This document shows positions 1 through 9,011 of a DNA stretch of 64,000 nucleotides, one piece after another. How positions within the stretch are numbered: position 1 is the stretch's first letter; each line of letters opens with the position of its first letter. The stretch spans positions 372,001-436,000 of the forward strand of contig JAJDCD010000008.1 of the NCBI GenBank assembly GCA_029261035.1, in the 5' to 3' direction. Made by a program: the position numbers and the translations under genes. The notes beneath the pieces are model-generated. The model searched no databases, was not told the DNA's origin, and saw only the letters and a list, made by a program, of their open reading frames with translations. The stretch comes from Candidatus Omnitrophota bacterium. Its GTDB lineage: Bacteria; Omnitrophota; Omnitrophia; Omnitrophales; JACROU01.

Positions 1-1815
1 ATTCTGAACCTCCTCTAATGTAGTCATTGCTTCATCATCATTGTCAAGAATTGGTGTTTTTCTAAATTGTTTTCGTGGGTTTTTTGGAACCGCTCTCTTT
101 TGTTTTCTTTCAGACGAATCTTTTTTATTAAAAGGTTGGGTGTAACTTACATGACCAAAGAAATCTAGCTTTACATGGTCTGTATGAAACTCAGGCGTCT
201 TCCAAATCACGGCTGCTTCACCACGTTTAAGTCCGCGAATAAGGTCCGGTTCAATTCTAAATGTTTGTCCTTCTCGCACTGATCCCTGCCCTGTAAATCC
301 TTTCCCAAGCATATCCTCTTTTGTTTGATATGTATTGATCATTGTCTTGCGTGTTCCTGCTATTTTCACAAAACGTTCAATAGAGAACGGATCGTCCTGT
401 CTTAAAATAATTTTTGTATTTGTATTTTCAAGACACTGCTGCTGAAATCCAGGGGCATTACGAAACTGAAGATCCCCAAGTGACTGTAAATACATTGCAA
501 TCGCAAATCGACTTGCCCGTCCCTTGCTCAAAAGTGTGACGAAATTGCTATCAAGAAAGTCAGTTGCATCGTCAATGTGAATTCCAAAGAAGTGACGTTT
601 ACGTGCTGGCAATTCAGCTTGAATATAACTTGATACAGACCTGATACTTTGAATGATCATTCGCCCCAAACGCCTACTTGAGTCAGTGTATTTTTGAAGA
701 TCAAGGCTGAAGTAAGCAATCGAGTTCCGCTCGTACAGAGTTTGTATATCAATATCGGGCACATCAACATCCATAAGATCTGAAAACTCACTTCGTGACA
801 TAAGATGAAGGTCTGCAATAAGCCCGCTCAAAAACCTGCGCGACTCCTTAAAATGATCCGCCATTTTCTCAAGATCATTTTTTATAACATAGTCTTTCGT
901 TTCAGATTGAAGTCGTTGCAGTGCATTAAGATCAGTTAAATAACCATGAATTTCTCGGAACTTTGGAGCTCTGCCCGTCGACACAATCGCATTAAAAATC
1001 GTAAGAGCTGCTTGTTCACACATCTTTTTGTAAAACTCTTCGGTCCAAATCTGTGAGTTAATCAGCATCGAAGTAAGTTCAGTTGCATTTGCGCCTTCCG
1101 CTCTAAAAAACGGATTAAAGGTATTGGACTCTTTTACGTGATTTAGTGAGAAGTAGTAAAAATCATCCACGCGGCCCGTTTCTTCGACAATCCAGCGAAG
1201 CTTATCATAGAGTTCAAGATCACCTTTACCGTCAATGATAATCATGCCCTTCCCATGAGCAATGTCGTGAGCTACGGCTGGAAGCATGACTGACTCGCTT
1301 TTCCCACTTCCCGTGCTACCGACCACAAGCGTATGCATTTCCCTTTGATCATTCGTAAGATGAAGTGGCTTTCCAGTTTTTAAACTTTGTCCCAAATATG
1401 ACTTGAAGTAATTTGACTCAAGTCGTGGATACCTCATTTTGTTTAAGCTGGGCTCTCTTTTCTGCCGCTCTTTTTTAAGATTCTCTGAGTCAGGATTAAG
1501 ATGCACAACTGCAAAAAAGAAGGGTAAGCTAACAGCTAAATAAACTCCGTAATACACACTCAATTTAATCCAAATAGCTGTTTGGCCTTCAATTCTCATT
1601 GCCTCATCTAGCCAATCAAAAATCTGATGCATGCTCAAAAAAAACGCAGCCGCAACAAACACTGAAACCGCAATTAATAAATACTTAAGTGCGGGGCTCC
1701 CAGATCGATCTGCTAGATTTATTAACGCTCGCGAGAAGCTAAGTGGTATCCTCACGAATGTTCCACCCAATACTTTTAGAAAGAACGATTCCCGTGATTG
1801 TGAAGGCTTATTCAT
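1..1815 (-). CDS. VirD4/TraD/TraG-type coupling ATPase, partial (C-terminus off the window)
   Basis: About 605 residues are readable and the frame is open to base 1, so the C-terminus is missing. Two hydrophobic segments near residues 35-60 and 85-110 anchor it in the inner membrane. A Walker A motif (GSTGSGKS, residues 166-173) is followed by a Walker B-like IIIDGKGD near residue 190. The later segment with IDDATDFLDS and LLSKGRAS matches the TraD/TraG TraM-recognition region. Such hexameric ATPases feed relaxosome DNA into a type IV secretion channel. The start ATG overlaps the upstream stop as ATGA, indicating translational coupling with the replication-relaxation gene. No relaxase is visible and may lie beyond the edge. 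Confidence 0.85.
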   Translation of the reverse strand, partial: MNKPSQSRESFFLKVLGGTFVRIPLSFSRALINLADRSGSPALKYLLIAVSVFVAAAFFLSMHQIFDWLDEAMRIEGQTAIWIKLSVYYGVYLAVSLPFFFAVVHLNPDSENLKKERQKREPSLNKMRYPRLESNYFKSYLGQSLKTGKPLHLTNDQREMHTLVVGSTGSGKSESVMLPAVAHDIAHGKGMIIIDGKGDLELYDKLRWIVEETGRVDDFYYFSLNHVKESNTFNPFFRAEGANATELTSMLINSQIWTEEFYKKMCEQAALTIFNAIVSTGRAPKFREIHGYLTDLNALQRLQSETKDYVIKNDLEKMADHFKESRRFLSGLIADLHLMSRSEFSDLMDVDVPDIDIQTLYERNSIAYFSLDLQKYTDSSRRLGRMIIQSIRSVSSYIQAELPARKRHFFGIHIDDATDFLDSNFVTLLSKGRASRFAIAMYLQSLGDLQFRNAPGFQQQCLENTNTKIILRQDDPFSIERFVKIAGTRKTMINTYQTKEDMLGKGFTGQGSVREGQTFRIEPDLIRGLKRGEAAVIWKTPEFHTDHVKLDFFGHVSYTQPFNKKDSSERKQKRAVPKNPRKQFRKTPILDNDDEAMTTLEEVQN

Positions 1816-2618
1816 AAAATTTTCTTGAGTTTAAAGCTTGCCGCTTTATTCTCAAAGATTGCCCCCTCTCGCTCATTCATCAATTCCTTGTAAGTCGTCA
1901 TCCAAACCTGCTTGATATCGTAATCAAGCGCGGTTACTAGCCAATCTTTAATCTCTCCTTTGATGATCACAAAAAGCAGTGGATAAAGCTGATGGGACCA
2001 ATAGTAATTCATCATCCCCTGATACCGCTTTTTACTCTTTGAGAGATTATGATTTTCAAATTCAATCGCAGCTCGCTTATCTCCTCCAAAATGAATGATC
2101 CCATCCGGTCGCGGACCACTCCGGTGATTGCCGTATCTCAAAACCCGCTCACTCTCCCAATCATCAAGTCCAAGATCCCTAAAAAGAATCCTGAGATTGG
2201 TTACGTGCAAATCATGATCAATATGCCGATCAAAAGATTCTGTTGGCTCATAAAGGTCAAGCTTTGAATCTGTTCCTCTCTCTTTGAGAATCTCATATGA
2301 TTTCTGTGTCACAAAATAGACATCAAGGCAAAGTCGCCCTGAATAGCCTTTTTCTAAATATCCAGCATTCACTAGTTTTTCTACTCGTTTGTAACAGGCT
2401 TTAGCATCCAGTGAGTTTTCTTTCCAAAAAGCTTCTCTGATCTGGCTGTATGCCAAGTAACGATGTTCATGTGCATACCGAAATAACTCAATATCTCGGT
2501 TTGTTAAAACAAGAGGACTCGCGTCCTCATCAAGCGATTTCGTTTCACTAATTTTTACTATTTCATCAACCACAAATAAACCTCCAAAAAGATTGATCGC
2601 AGACTTTTTGGGAGGCAT
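1812..2618 (-). CDS. replication-relaxation family wHTH protein
   Basis: 268 aa. An N-terminal winged-helix segment (about residues 35-110: LTNRDIELFRYAHEHRYL, then KRVEKLVNAGYL) precedes a mixed alpha/beta region with H-D-H residues and a GGDKRAAIEFEN stretch. This is the layout of the replication-relaxation family, which is found on plasmids and integrative elements and thought to act in initiation of element replication or transfer. It is translationally coupled (ATGA) to the downstream coupling ATPase, which supports one mobile-element operon. Family assignment is by recognition of the pattern; biochemical function is inferred. Confidence 0.7.
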   Translation of the reverse strand: MPPKKSAINLFGGLFVVDEIVKISETKSLDEDASPLVLTNRDIELFRYAHEHRYLAYSQIREAFWKENSLDAKACYKRVEKLVNAGYLEKGYSGRLCLDVYFVTQKSYEILKERGTDSKLDLYEPTESFDRHIDHDLHVTNLRILFRDLGLDDWESERVLRYGNHRSGPRPDGIIHFGGDKRAAIEFENHNLSKSKKRYQGMMNYYWSHQLYPLLFVIIKGEIKDWLVTALDYDIKQVWMTTYKELMNEREGAIFENKAASFKLKKIL

Positions 2619-2636
2619 TTCTCACAGCTAACCTTT

Positions 2637-2664
2637 GAGAGGAGAGCTTACGTGCTCTCCTCTC
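2637..2664 (-). other. intercistronic hairpin, 11-bp perfect stem
   Basis: Arms 2637-2647 and 2654-2664 are perfectly complementary around a 6-nt loop. The stem is GC-rich but has no clear U-tract, so it may be an attenuator or mRNA-stabilising hairpin between the 155-aa gene and the replication-relaxation gene rather than a full terminator. Confidence 0.5.
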
Positions 2665-2681
2665 TCTGCCAGCTTCACCAT

Positions 2682-3149
2682 CTAGCGACGGATTTGGCTT
2701 GCGAATCGGTTCGCACTGCTTAAAACAGTTTGAAGCGTTCGATTACTTTCACGGGCCATATCCACCTGATACCGTCTTTCTTCACGCATGGTATCAACCG
2801 TTTTCACAGGTCTCCCAACCACTTGAACGGGCCTAGTTTCTGTGATTTGGGTTTCTCGCCAGGGAATCGTAATTGGTCCATCACTTGCACTTTGGCTATC
2901 TTTCAAATTCTCATAAGCTAAAGCTGCACCTTGAACAATCACTCCCGCCGTAACAATTGCAACCGTTAAGACAAGTCCCCCGTAAATCCCTCGTTTAAGC
3001 AATCCTCCGAATTTACTTAAAATGCTTCTCACCAATATTCGCAATTGCTCACTTTTGCTGTAATGCTCTATCACTTTCACTTCCGTTACTGCTCGTAGAC
3101 CTGAAAATTTGTTAATTCTCATAGGCATCTCTATTTCACTTGCTCTCAT
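2682..3149 (-). CDS. single-pass membrane protein of unknown function (mobile element)
   Basis: 155 aa, not recognised. The start is supported by AAGGAG about 9 nt upstream. The first 50 residues are basic, then one hydrophobic segment (about residues 58-78, rich in V, A, G and I) spans the membrane. The remaining approximately 75 residues are polar with several Arg and Gln and are predicted periplasmic. It is the first gene of the operon leading to the replication-relaxation protein and coupling ATPase, so a role in conjugation or element maintenance is plausible but unproven. Confidence 0.55.
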   Translation of the reverse strand: MRASEIEMPMRINKFSGLRAVTEVKVIEHYSKSEQLRILVRSILSKFGGLLKRGIYGGLVLTVAIVTAGVIVQGAALAYENLKDSQSASDGPITIPWRETQITETRPVQVVGRPVKTVDTMREERRYQVDMARESNRTLQTVLSSANRFASQIRR

Positions 3150-3369
3150 CGCTTTAATCTCCTTTTCACAAAGTTGGCTTTAGCGCCAGTTTTACCTCCC
3201 GAATTTAGGATCGGGTATTTGATTTTTTGATAGTTCTCTTCATATAGGGGCACGAAACCCCATTTTTTGAATGATTTTTTAAGGGTATTTCTCTATAGGA
3301 TATTTTTTTAACCCTCTGTTCTTTTTAATCAATCTTACTCATCATTTATGACCCAACCTTTTTGCAATA

Positions 3370-3474
3370 GCACCTGGATACGCCATATTTAACCGTTCGA
3401 CTACGGTCTCTTAAATAAAATAATGTCGAGAGAGCGTAGTCGAACGGTGGGTAGAGGCAGATTTTCCCAGGTGC
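3370..3474. repeat. nested inverted repeat (REP-like palindrome inside a second inverted repeat)
   Basis: An inner 14-bp inverted repeat (3392-3405 and 3435-3448, core CCGTTCGACTACG) lies inside an outer 8-bp inverted repeat GCACCTGG/CCAGGTGC (3370-3377 and 3467-3474). It sits in the 430-bp gene-free stretch 3150-3578, which otherwise shows only a weak GGGG/CCCC hairpin followed by T residues (3247-3267). The inner palindrome resembles short dispersed repeats seen in many genomes. Confidence 0.6.
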
Positions 3475-3578
3475 GGGCAATCGCCAGATGAAATAATGGA
3501 ATTAAGACAGAAAGTAAGATTTAGAAAGAAGGGATACGATTTGAGGAACTTAAAACTTCGTAAAATTCAAGTCCCTCA

Positions 3579-3953
3579 TCAAGCGGCTGTTTTGTTTTGT
3601 GTGAGTATTTCTGGTGGGTGGGATTTTCCCCAGATGAATGCATTCTGGTACTTCCTACATCCACGGCACTTTTCTCTTGTCCCCTGAAAATCCTTCTCAT
3701 AACGATCTCCGCAATTTTTACACTCGTAGACGAAGGTAAAAAGATGGGACTCCCCTTCAGCCTGGAAAGCTTTGTGCGGAAGGAGTTTCTGCTCACACCG
3801 TTGACACATGACCCACAGACCATCTGGGTCCACCGTATCTCCTGCTGCTTCAAAAAGCACCCGGTCACAACCTTTTGGACAGCGTACCTCTTTGTAGTTG
3901 CCCCGAAGGTCTTCACGCCTCAAGACCGGGACGCCTTTTTCATTCTTGCTCAT
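3579..3953 (-). CDS. zinc-ribbon protein of unknown function
   Basis: 124 aa from the ATG at 3953, which has an excellent AAGGAGG 10 nt upstream; a longer reading from 3980 would place that Shine-Dalgarno inside the gene. It has three Cys clusters: CPKGC near the N-terminus, CQRC in the middle, and CKNC...CRGC in a C-terminal ribbon. Spacing suggests one or two structural Zn sites, as in small nucleic-acid-binding ribbons. No catalytic domain is visible. It stands alone between the mobile-element end and the LacI gene. Overlapping ORFs in other frames lack such a pattern. Confidence 0.6.
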   Translation of the reverse strand: MSKNEKGVPVLRREDLRGNYKEVRCPKGCDRVLFEAAGDTVDPDGLWVMCQRCEQKLLPHKAFQAEGESHLFTFVYECKNCGDRYEKDFQGTREKCRGCRKYQNAFIWGKSHPPEILTQNKTAA

Positions 3954-4294
3954 TTTTTCGATCCTCCTTTTTCTTGGCATTTGTTTTGCAACTGCTCATA
4001 ACAGACTTTATAAAGCTATATATATAAATAGATAAAAAAAAGCCCTGAAAACAAATCAATAAACGCTAAAACACCCTTGTTTAAAAGGTCGGTGCATTAG
4101 TAGCGGTAGTTAATTCATCACAGGGTTTTCTACTGGGAACGTGCATCGGCCCCAAAAAGCAAGGCCATACAGAACTAGTCCCAAAATTCTAATTTTTCCA
4201 ATTTAAAGATCGCGCTTTGCTACTAAAATGTCTCCTGGCCTATGGGCCCGTTGTGCACAACTTTGGCTTTTTGCCTATATTTTTGTGCAATTAA
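3954..4294. other. gene-free stretch, nothing clear
   Basis: About 340 bp without a credible ORF on either strand. It is AT-rich near 4010-4050, which would suit the promoter of the zinc-ribbon gene on the minus strand. No convincing tRNA, repeat or terminator was seen. Confidence 0.4.
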
Positions 4295-5353
4295 TTAAGC
4301 TGATTTACGTATTACTAATTCAGGATTAAACTTATGTCTAGCTACTCCTGAATGGCTAAATTTCCCCTCAGATATCTCAATTAAAAATTCACCTGCCTTA
4401 TGGCCCATTTCCTTCAAGGGCTGCCTGATGGTAGTCAAAGGCGGATCGGTAAATTGACTTTCCGAATATCCATCAAAACCAATTACTGAGACTTCCTTGG
4501 GACATTTAATACCCTTTTCACTGAGGTACTCTAGGACTCCTTTGGCAAGTGTATCGTTAGAACAAATCACCGCATCTGGATTGTCGTTACCATTAAAAAG
4601 TTCAGAAGCTTTTTTATAGCCTTCTTCCACAACATAGCAAGCACTGTCCTTAATCCAGTTTTTCCTTATCTGAAAACCGCTTAATGCCATCGCTTTTTCA
4701 AAGCCTCTAAATTTGTCCCGCGAGTCGATTGATTCAATACTCGTTTGAAACTCGTCCCTTCCAATCCTGTTATGCATTGGTCCTTTCAAAAAGGCAATTT
4801 TCCGCTTACCTTTGTCAGATAAATAACCAACTGCCTTTGCCATACCTTCACCAACATCACAATAAGCAAAATGAGTACAGACCGACTTCTCAAAGTCATT
4901 GATTAAAATTATCGGAAAAGGTTTAGATACCGATTCTACAAGCTTGATTAAATTAGGGTGACTCCGCCACGTCAAAACAATAAGTCCGTCAATCAAATAC
5001 TTTTGAAGAAACCGTCTGATATTTTGATACCCATCATCGCGAACTGGAATCAACCGAATCTCATAGTCTGAGTTCTCCATCGCTCCCATAATTCCAGAAA
5101 GCACGCCTCTGTGATACGGTGACTCGAATAAATCCGCTGAGTACGGCACAAGAACACCAAAGACACCTGTCTGATATTTACGCTTTTTTGCATTTCTTTT
5201 CTCAGGCGTAAATTCATGTCCCTCAACAACAGGGCGTATTTTTTCGCGAGTCTCAGTTCGTAGCCTGTCGCGCTCAACAGGATTAAAATAACGTGAAACA
5301 GAGGCCTTTGAAACACCTGCTTCTCTGGCAATGGATTCTTCGGTAATTTTCAT
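4295..5353 (-). CDS. LacI-family transcriptional regulator
   Basis: 352 aa from the ATG at 5353, which gives the canonical LacI N-terminus and has GGGGAT upstream; an in-frame ATG lies at 5371. The HTH (IAREAGVSKASVSRYFN, about residues 6-22) is followed by a periplasmic-binding-protein-like effector domain from about residue 62: VFGVLVPYSADLF, then ICSNDTLAKGVLEYL and VIGFDGYSES, and a C-terminal LTTIRQPLKEMG. Ligand is probably a sugar or nucleoside, but no transport or catabolic genes adjoin it, so the target regulon is unknown. Palindromes just upstream suggest autoregulation. Confidence 0.9.
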   Translation of the reverse strand: MKITEESIAREAGVSKASVSRYFNPVERDRLRTETREKIRPVVEGHEFTPEKRNAKKRKYQTGVFGVLVPYSADLFESPYHRGVLSGIMGAMENSDYEIRLIPVRDDGYQNIRRFLQKYLIDGLIVLTWRSHPNLIKLVESVSKPFPIILINDFEKSVCTHFAYCDVGEGMAKAVGYLSDKGKRKIAFLKGPMHNRIGRDEFQTSIESIDSRDKFRGFEKAMALSGFQIRKNWIKDSACYVVEEGYKKASELFNGNDNPDAVICSNDTLAKGVLEYLSEKGIKCPKEVSVIGFDGYSESQFTDPPLTTIRQPLKEMGHKAGEFLIEISEGKFSHSGVARHKFNPELVIRKSA

Positions 5354-5383
5354 TTCGTATAACATCCCCATTTTCCAAATTTG

Positions 5384-5417
5384 GAGTTTCTGAAACTCTG
5401 TGGAATTTCTGAAACTC
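5384..5417 (-). promoter_or_regulatory. tandem operator-like palindromes upstream of the LacI gene
   Basis: A perfect 15-bp palindrome GAGTTTCTGAAACTC (5384-5398) is followed by an imperfect copy (5403-5417), with centres 19 bp apart. They begin about 30 bp upstream of the LacI-type start codon, the usual place for autoregulatory operators. The rest of the upstream stretch to 5658 is AT-rich with no other signal seen. Confidence 0.6.
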
Positions 5418-5658
5418 TAAGTTTAACGTAACATATCCACACAAGAAATCAAGGGACGTCCGATAACTTTTTCGGGAATTTTCTATCAAGAAATAGTCTT
5501 ATTAAAATCGGAGTTTATCACCTAAATTTGAACTACCTATTAAGAAGAAAGATAAACAAACGCAAAAGAAAGGCTATTTGGGAAGGGTGTTTTTTTTGTA
5601 AAAAAGTGGCTATTTTGGGTGAGAATTACGACATTTTTATGCTATGTTTATGAACTTT

Positions 5659-6402
5659 TTACTCGCTCTCCTCTTTAACTGGATCAAAAGAAACGGGTTC
5701 TTTGAAGCTTTCAAGCTCTTTATCTTCTTTCTTTTTTTCGATCTCAAACTCTTCAGGAAGAAGGTGTTTCCGGTTAGCGAATCCTCCGTGCCCTTTATAG
5801 TAATCGATCATTCCGTAATTGTCGGGGTCTCTATCGAGAAACCGAGAAGCAACTTGCCCCTTACAGAAATCATTAAGCACACGGTTCTGTAGATTTGTGT
5901 GAGTCATCCATATTTGGTTTGATCCTTCCATTCCGAAAAAACCAAGATTCTTCTTTCTAAGCTCTCTTAATGCTTCATAATGATCTTTACTCACTGGTTT
6001 CTCCCTCACAATTTGAACATCCCCACCGACCTCACTTCTAATCCGCATAATTTGGGGTGTGATTTGTTGAATAATATTAAAAAGAACATCGCAATCATAG
6101 GGCTTCTCAAGAAAGGCATCCGCGCCCACCTTAAGCCCCTCTCTCTCATTCGCTGTTGCCGACAAAGAAAGTATTGGTAAATACGCGGGTAGCTTCATCC
6201 GTCGTATTTGGGATATCGCTTCATGGCCTGTCATAACTGGCATACGCGTATCCATTAGAACAAGGTCATACTCCACTTCTTGGACCCGATCAACGGCTTC
6301 TTTTCCGTTTGAGACAACGTCCAAATCGTGTCCCCATATATCCATGAGCATATCCATGCTTTCAATGGTTGGACGCTCATCTTCTGCCAAAAGAACCTTC
6401 AT
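5659..6402 (-). CDS. response-regulator receiver protein with unusual C-terminal extension
   Basis: 247 aa from the ATG at 6402, chosen because GGAGG lies 5-9 nt upstream; a 30-aa longer reading would start inside the promoter. Residues 1-120 form a receiver domain with the acidic pair E7/D8, phospho-acceptor D51 (LVLMDTRMP), T83 region and K100 (FLEKP). The C-terminal ~110 residues are not a known DNA-binding output domain: a charged region with WMTHTNLQNRVLNDF is followed by an acidic Lys/Glu-rich tail. No histidine kinase adjoins it. It is divergent from a small XRE regulator and may act as a single-domain-type switch with a private output. Confidence 0.75.
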   Translation of the reverse strand: MKVLLAEDERPTIESMDMLMDIWGHDLDVVSNGKEAVDRVQEVEYDLVLMDTRMPVMTGHEAISQIRRMKLPAYLPILSLSATANEREGLKVGADAFLEKPYDCDVLFNIIQQITPQIMRIRSEVGGDVQIVREKPVSKDHYEALRELRKKNLGFFGMEGSNQIWMTHTNLQNRVLNDFCKGQVASRFLDRDPDNYGMIDYYKGHGGFANRKHLLPEEFEIEKKKEDKELESFKEPVSFDPVKEESE

Positions 6403-6420
6403 TCGTCCCTCCAATTTATA

Positions 6421-6450
6421 AGCATACACCCCTACCTGTAGGGGTGTCAA
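6421..6450 (-). promoter_or_regulatory. promoter of the receiver gene with palindromic operator in the spacer
   Basis: TTGACA (6450-6445), an 18-bp spacer and TATGCT (6426-6421). A perfect palindrome ACCCCTAC-CT-GTAGGGGT (6428-6445) fills the spacer, ideal for repression. The -35, -10 and spacing are identical to those of the CsoR-gene promoter at 19111-19140, and the G/C-tract palindrome is CsoR-like. Confidence 0.65.
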
Positions 6451-6479
6451 CCTTGAGGAGTTTAAATGATAATTTTCGA

Positions 6480-6701
6480 ATGGCGAGCACATCGATGAAG
6501 AAATTAGCTAGAAGAATAAAAGAACTTCGTATAAAACGCGGCATGACTCAAGAAGAGGTTGCGGAAAAAGCGGGGATGAAATACAAGCATTATCAAGAGC
6601 TTGAAGAGCAAAAACCACCTCGCGATACGAAGTATTCAACCATCGAAAAAGTCGCCAGAAAAGGGCTGAACATATCGCTTAAGCAACTCTTCAATTTTTA
6701 G
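6480..6701 (+). CDS. small XRE/HTH regulator
   Basis: 73 aa from ATG 6480 (68 aa if the ATG at 6495 is used). GAGGAG lies at 6455-6460. The HTH covers most of the protein: IKELRIKRGMTQEEVAEKAG, then MKYKHYQELE, and a short C-terminal helix. It is a minimal Cro/CI-type DNA-binding protein. It is the only gene in the first 61 kb on the plus strand with good support, divergent from the receiver gene with the shared palindrome between them, so cross- or autoregulation is likely. Confidence 0.75.
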   Translation: MASTSMKKLARRIKELRIKRGMTQEEVAEKAGMKYKHYQELEEQKPPRDTKYSTIEKVARKGLNISLKQLFNF

Positions 6702-6788
6702 CACTTTTGGCGTCCTCTTCTTACTTTACGGTTCCACACACCTAATCCATTGCGCGTTTTGCTTACCGGTAAACCCATTGATTGAAAA

Positions 6789-9008
6789 TTAGATCTTTAT
6801 TCTCTTTAACCTAAGTGAATTTAAAATAACAGAAACAGAACTAAAGCTCATCGCGGCTCCGGCAATCATTGGATTGAGTAAGAGGCCGATAAAAGGGTAC
6901 AAAATTCCCGCAGCAATTGGTACCCCAAGTGCGTTATAAATGAATGCAAAAAATAGGTTTTGGCGAATGTTCGACATCACCGCCCGGCTTAATTTTAGAG
7001 CCTTGACGATTCCATTTAAATCACCTTTTACCAAAGTAATCCCGGCACTCTCGATGGCAACATCCGTCCCTGTTCCCATGGCTACCCCGACTTCCGCCTG
7101 AGCTAAAGCAGGCGCATCATTAATTCCGTCACCGGCCATCAACACCAGCGCTCCTTCTTTTTTCAGCTCTTTCACAATTTGCTGTTTATCTTTCGGCTCC
7201 AGTCCTGCACGCACATCATCAATGTTAAGTTCCTTAGCAATCGCACGCGCCGTGTTTTCGTTATCACCGGTCAACATAATTACTTTCAACCCGAGATCAT
7301 GGAGTTCCTGAATGGCGGTCGGTGTACTTTTCTTGATGGGATCTGAAATCCCCAGAATGCCCACCACTTTATTTTCTCTCGCAACCCAGACCACGGTCCG
7401 CGCTTCTTTCTGCATCGTCTCTGCTTTCTTTTTTAAATCCTCGGACAGATCTGTAAATCCCGCAATGAATTTTTGCTTCCCCAAAGAAATCTTTTTACCA
7501 TCGAGTTCTCCCTTAACCCCTCCGCCGGTCACCGACTCAAATTGATCAACCTCCTTTAAATCAACTTTTTTTTCTTCGGCATAGTTCAACACGGCACGAG
7601 CCAAAGGATGTTCGCTTGATTTTTCAAGAGAACCCGCACTGACCAGTAATTCTTTTTCATCAACGCCCTCGGCCGTTTCAACGGATGTCACACTCGGTTT
7701 ACCCTCAGTGAGAGTTCCCGTTTTATCCGTTAGTACGTGCGTAATCTTTTCGCACTTCTCAAGCGCCTCGGCGTTTTTAATCAATATCCCTGACCTAGCG
7801 CCGCGTCCCACACCGACCATAATAGACATTGGAGTTGCCAATCCTAAAGCGCAAGGACAGGCGATAATTAACACCGCAATAGCGTTCACGAAGGCATATG
7901 CAAGAGCAGGCTGTGGGCCCCAAAGAGCCCATATCCCAAAAGTTAATGCCGCGATCAAAATCACAACCGGCACAAAGATTCCTGCGACTTTATCGGCCAG
8001 GCCTTGAATCGGTGCCCGGCTTCGCTGCGCTTCTGAGACCATGTGTACAATCTGCGAGAGTAATGTTTCCGAACCCACCTTCTCCGTCTTCATCACAAAA
8101 GAACCCGTTTGATTGACGGTTGCCCCAATAACCTTGTCGCCTTCACCTTTCTCAACAGGCACAGGCTCTCCGGAAATCATAGATTCATCAATCGTGCTTT
8201 TTCCCTCGGTAATGGTCCCGTCCAGGGGAATCTTCTCTCCCGGGCGAACACGCAACAGGTCCCCCTTTTGCACCTCATCCACAGCAACTTCCTCTTCCTC
8301 GCCATCACGCAAACGATGAGCATTTTTGGCCGCAAGGCCGAGCAATACTTTGATCGCTTCCCCTGTCCGTGCGCGAGCTTTCGCTTCCAGATACTGCCCA
8401 AGAATCACCAGCACGGTGATCACAACTGCCGCTTCAAAGTAGAGCCCCAACATGCCATTCATTTTTAGTGAGTTAGGAAATATTTGAGGAAAAATAACAG
8501 CCGCAGCGCTATAAAAATATGCGGCTCCAACACCCATGGCAATCAAGGTGAACATATTCAAACTGCGATTCACGACCGACTGCCATGCGCGTTTAAAGAA
8601 AAATCCGCCCGCCCAGAAAATAACCGGTGCGCTTAAAAAGAGCTGTATCCATCCTGAAGCGTGATGAGAAATGAATTCAAATTTTAATGCAGGAATCATC
8701 TCTTCAGCAGCTAAAAAGACAACAGGAAGACCAAAAATCACACCTCCCCAAAACTTGCGTTTTAATTTCTTAGTTTCATTTTGTTCATGCTTGTCTTCTG
8801 CCTGGGCATTTTTAGCTTCCAAAGCCATGCCGCATTTCGGACAACTACCGGGATGGTCCTGCTCTACTTCCGAATGCATCGGGCAGGTGTAAACCGTTTT
8901 CTCCTTAGATGCCTCGGATTGCATGGGTTCTAATGCCATACCGCATTTAGGGCAATCGCCGGGCTTTTCTTCAGCAATTTCTGGATGCATCGGACATGTG
9001 TATTTCAT
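6789..9008 (-). CDS. copB: copper/silver-translocating P1B-type ATPase with two heavy-metal-binding repeats
   Basis: 739 aa. Two N-terminal heavy-metal-binding repeats (YTCPMHPE...CPKCGM near residues 3-29 and YTCPMHSE...CPKCGM near 39-66) replace the usual HMA domain. Eight membrane segments are expected. The TM metal motif CPC is at residues 384-386, the phosphorylation motif DKTGT at 428-432, with SSEHPLA in the nucleotide-binding domain and [10 protein letters not shown] near the end. These define an inner-membrane Cu+/Ag+ exporting ATPase. It is last in the CsoR-led copper operon, 3 bp downstream of the channel gene. The symbol copB rather than copA is tentative because the N-terminus is not HMA-type. 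Confidence 0.93.
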   Translation of the reverse strand: MKYTCPMHPEIAEEKPGDCPKCGMALEPMQSEASKEKTVYTCPMHSEVEQDHPGSCPKCGMALEAKNAQAEDKHEQNETKKLKRKFWGGVIFGLPVVFLAAEEMIPALKFEFISHHASGWIQLFLSAPVIFWAGGFFFKRAWQSVVNRSLNMFTLIAMGVGAAYFYSAAAVIFPQIFPNSLKMNGMLGLYFEAAVVITVLVILGQYLEAKARARTGEAIKVLLGLAAKNAHRLRDGEEEEVAVDEVQKGDLLRVRPGEKIPLDGTITEGKSTIDESMISGEPVPVEKGEGDKVIGATVNQTGSFVMKTEKVGSETLLSQIVHMVSEAQRSRAPIQGLADKVAGIFVPVVILIAALTFGIWALWGPQPALAYAFVNAIAVLIIACPCALGLATPMSIMVGVGRGARSGILIKNAEALEKCEKITHVLTDKTGTLTEGKPSVTSVETAEGVDEKELLVSAGSLEKSSEHPLARAVLNYAEEKKVDLKEVDQFESVTGGGVKGELDGKKISLGKQKFIAGFTDLSEDLKKKAETMQKEARTVVWVARENKVVGILGISDPIKKSTPTAIQELHDLGLKVIMLTGDNENTARAIAKELNIDDVRAGLEPKDKQQIVKELKKEGALVLMAGDGINDAPALAQAEVGVAMGTGTDVAIESAGITLVKGDLNGIVKALKLSRAVMSNIRQNLFFAFIYNALGVPIAAGILYPFIGLLLNPMIAGAAMSFSSVSVILNSLRLKRIKI

Positions 9009-9011
9009 TAC

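Noticed and set aside
3521-3916. 131-aa minus-strand ORF overlapping the zinc-ribbon gene
   Set aside because: It lacks a start-site signal and Cys pattern; the neighbouring frame has a strong Shine-Dalgarno and paired cysteines.
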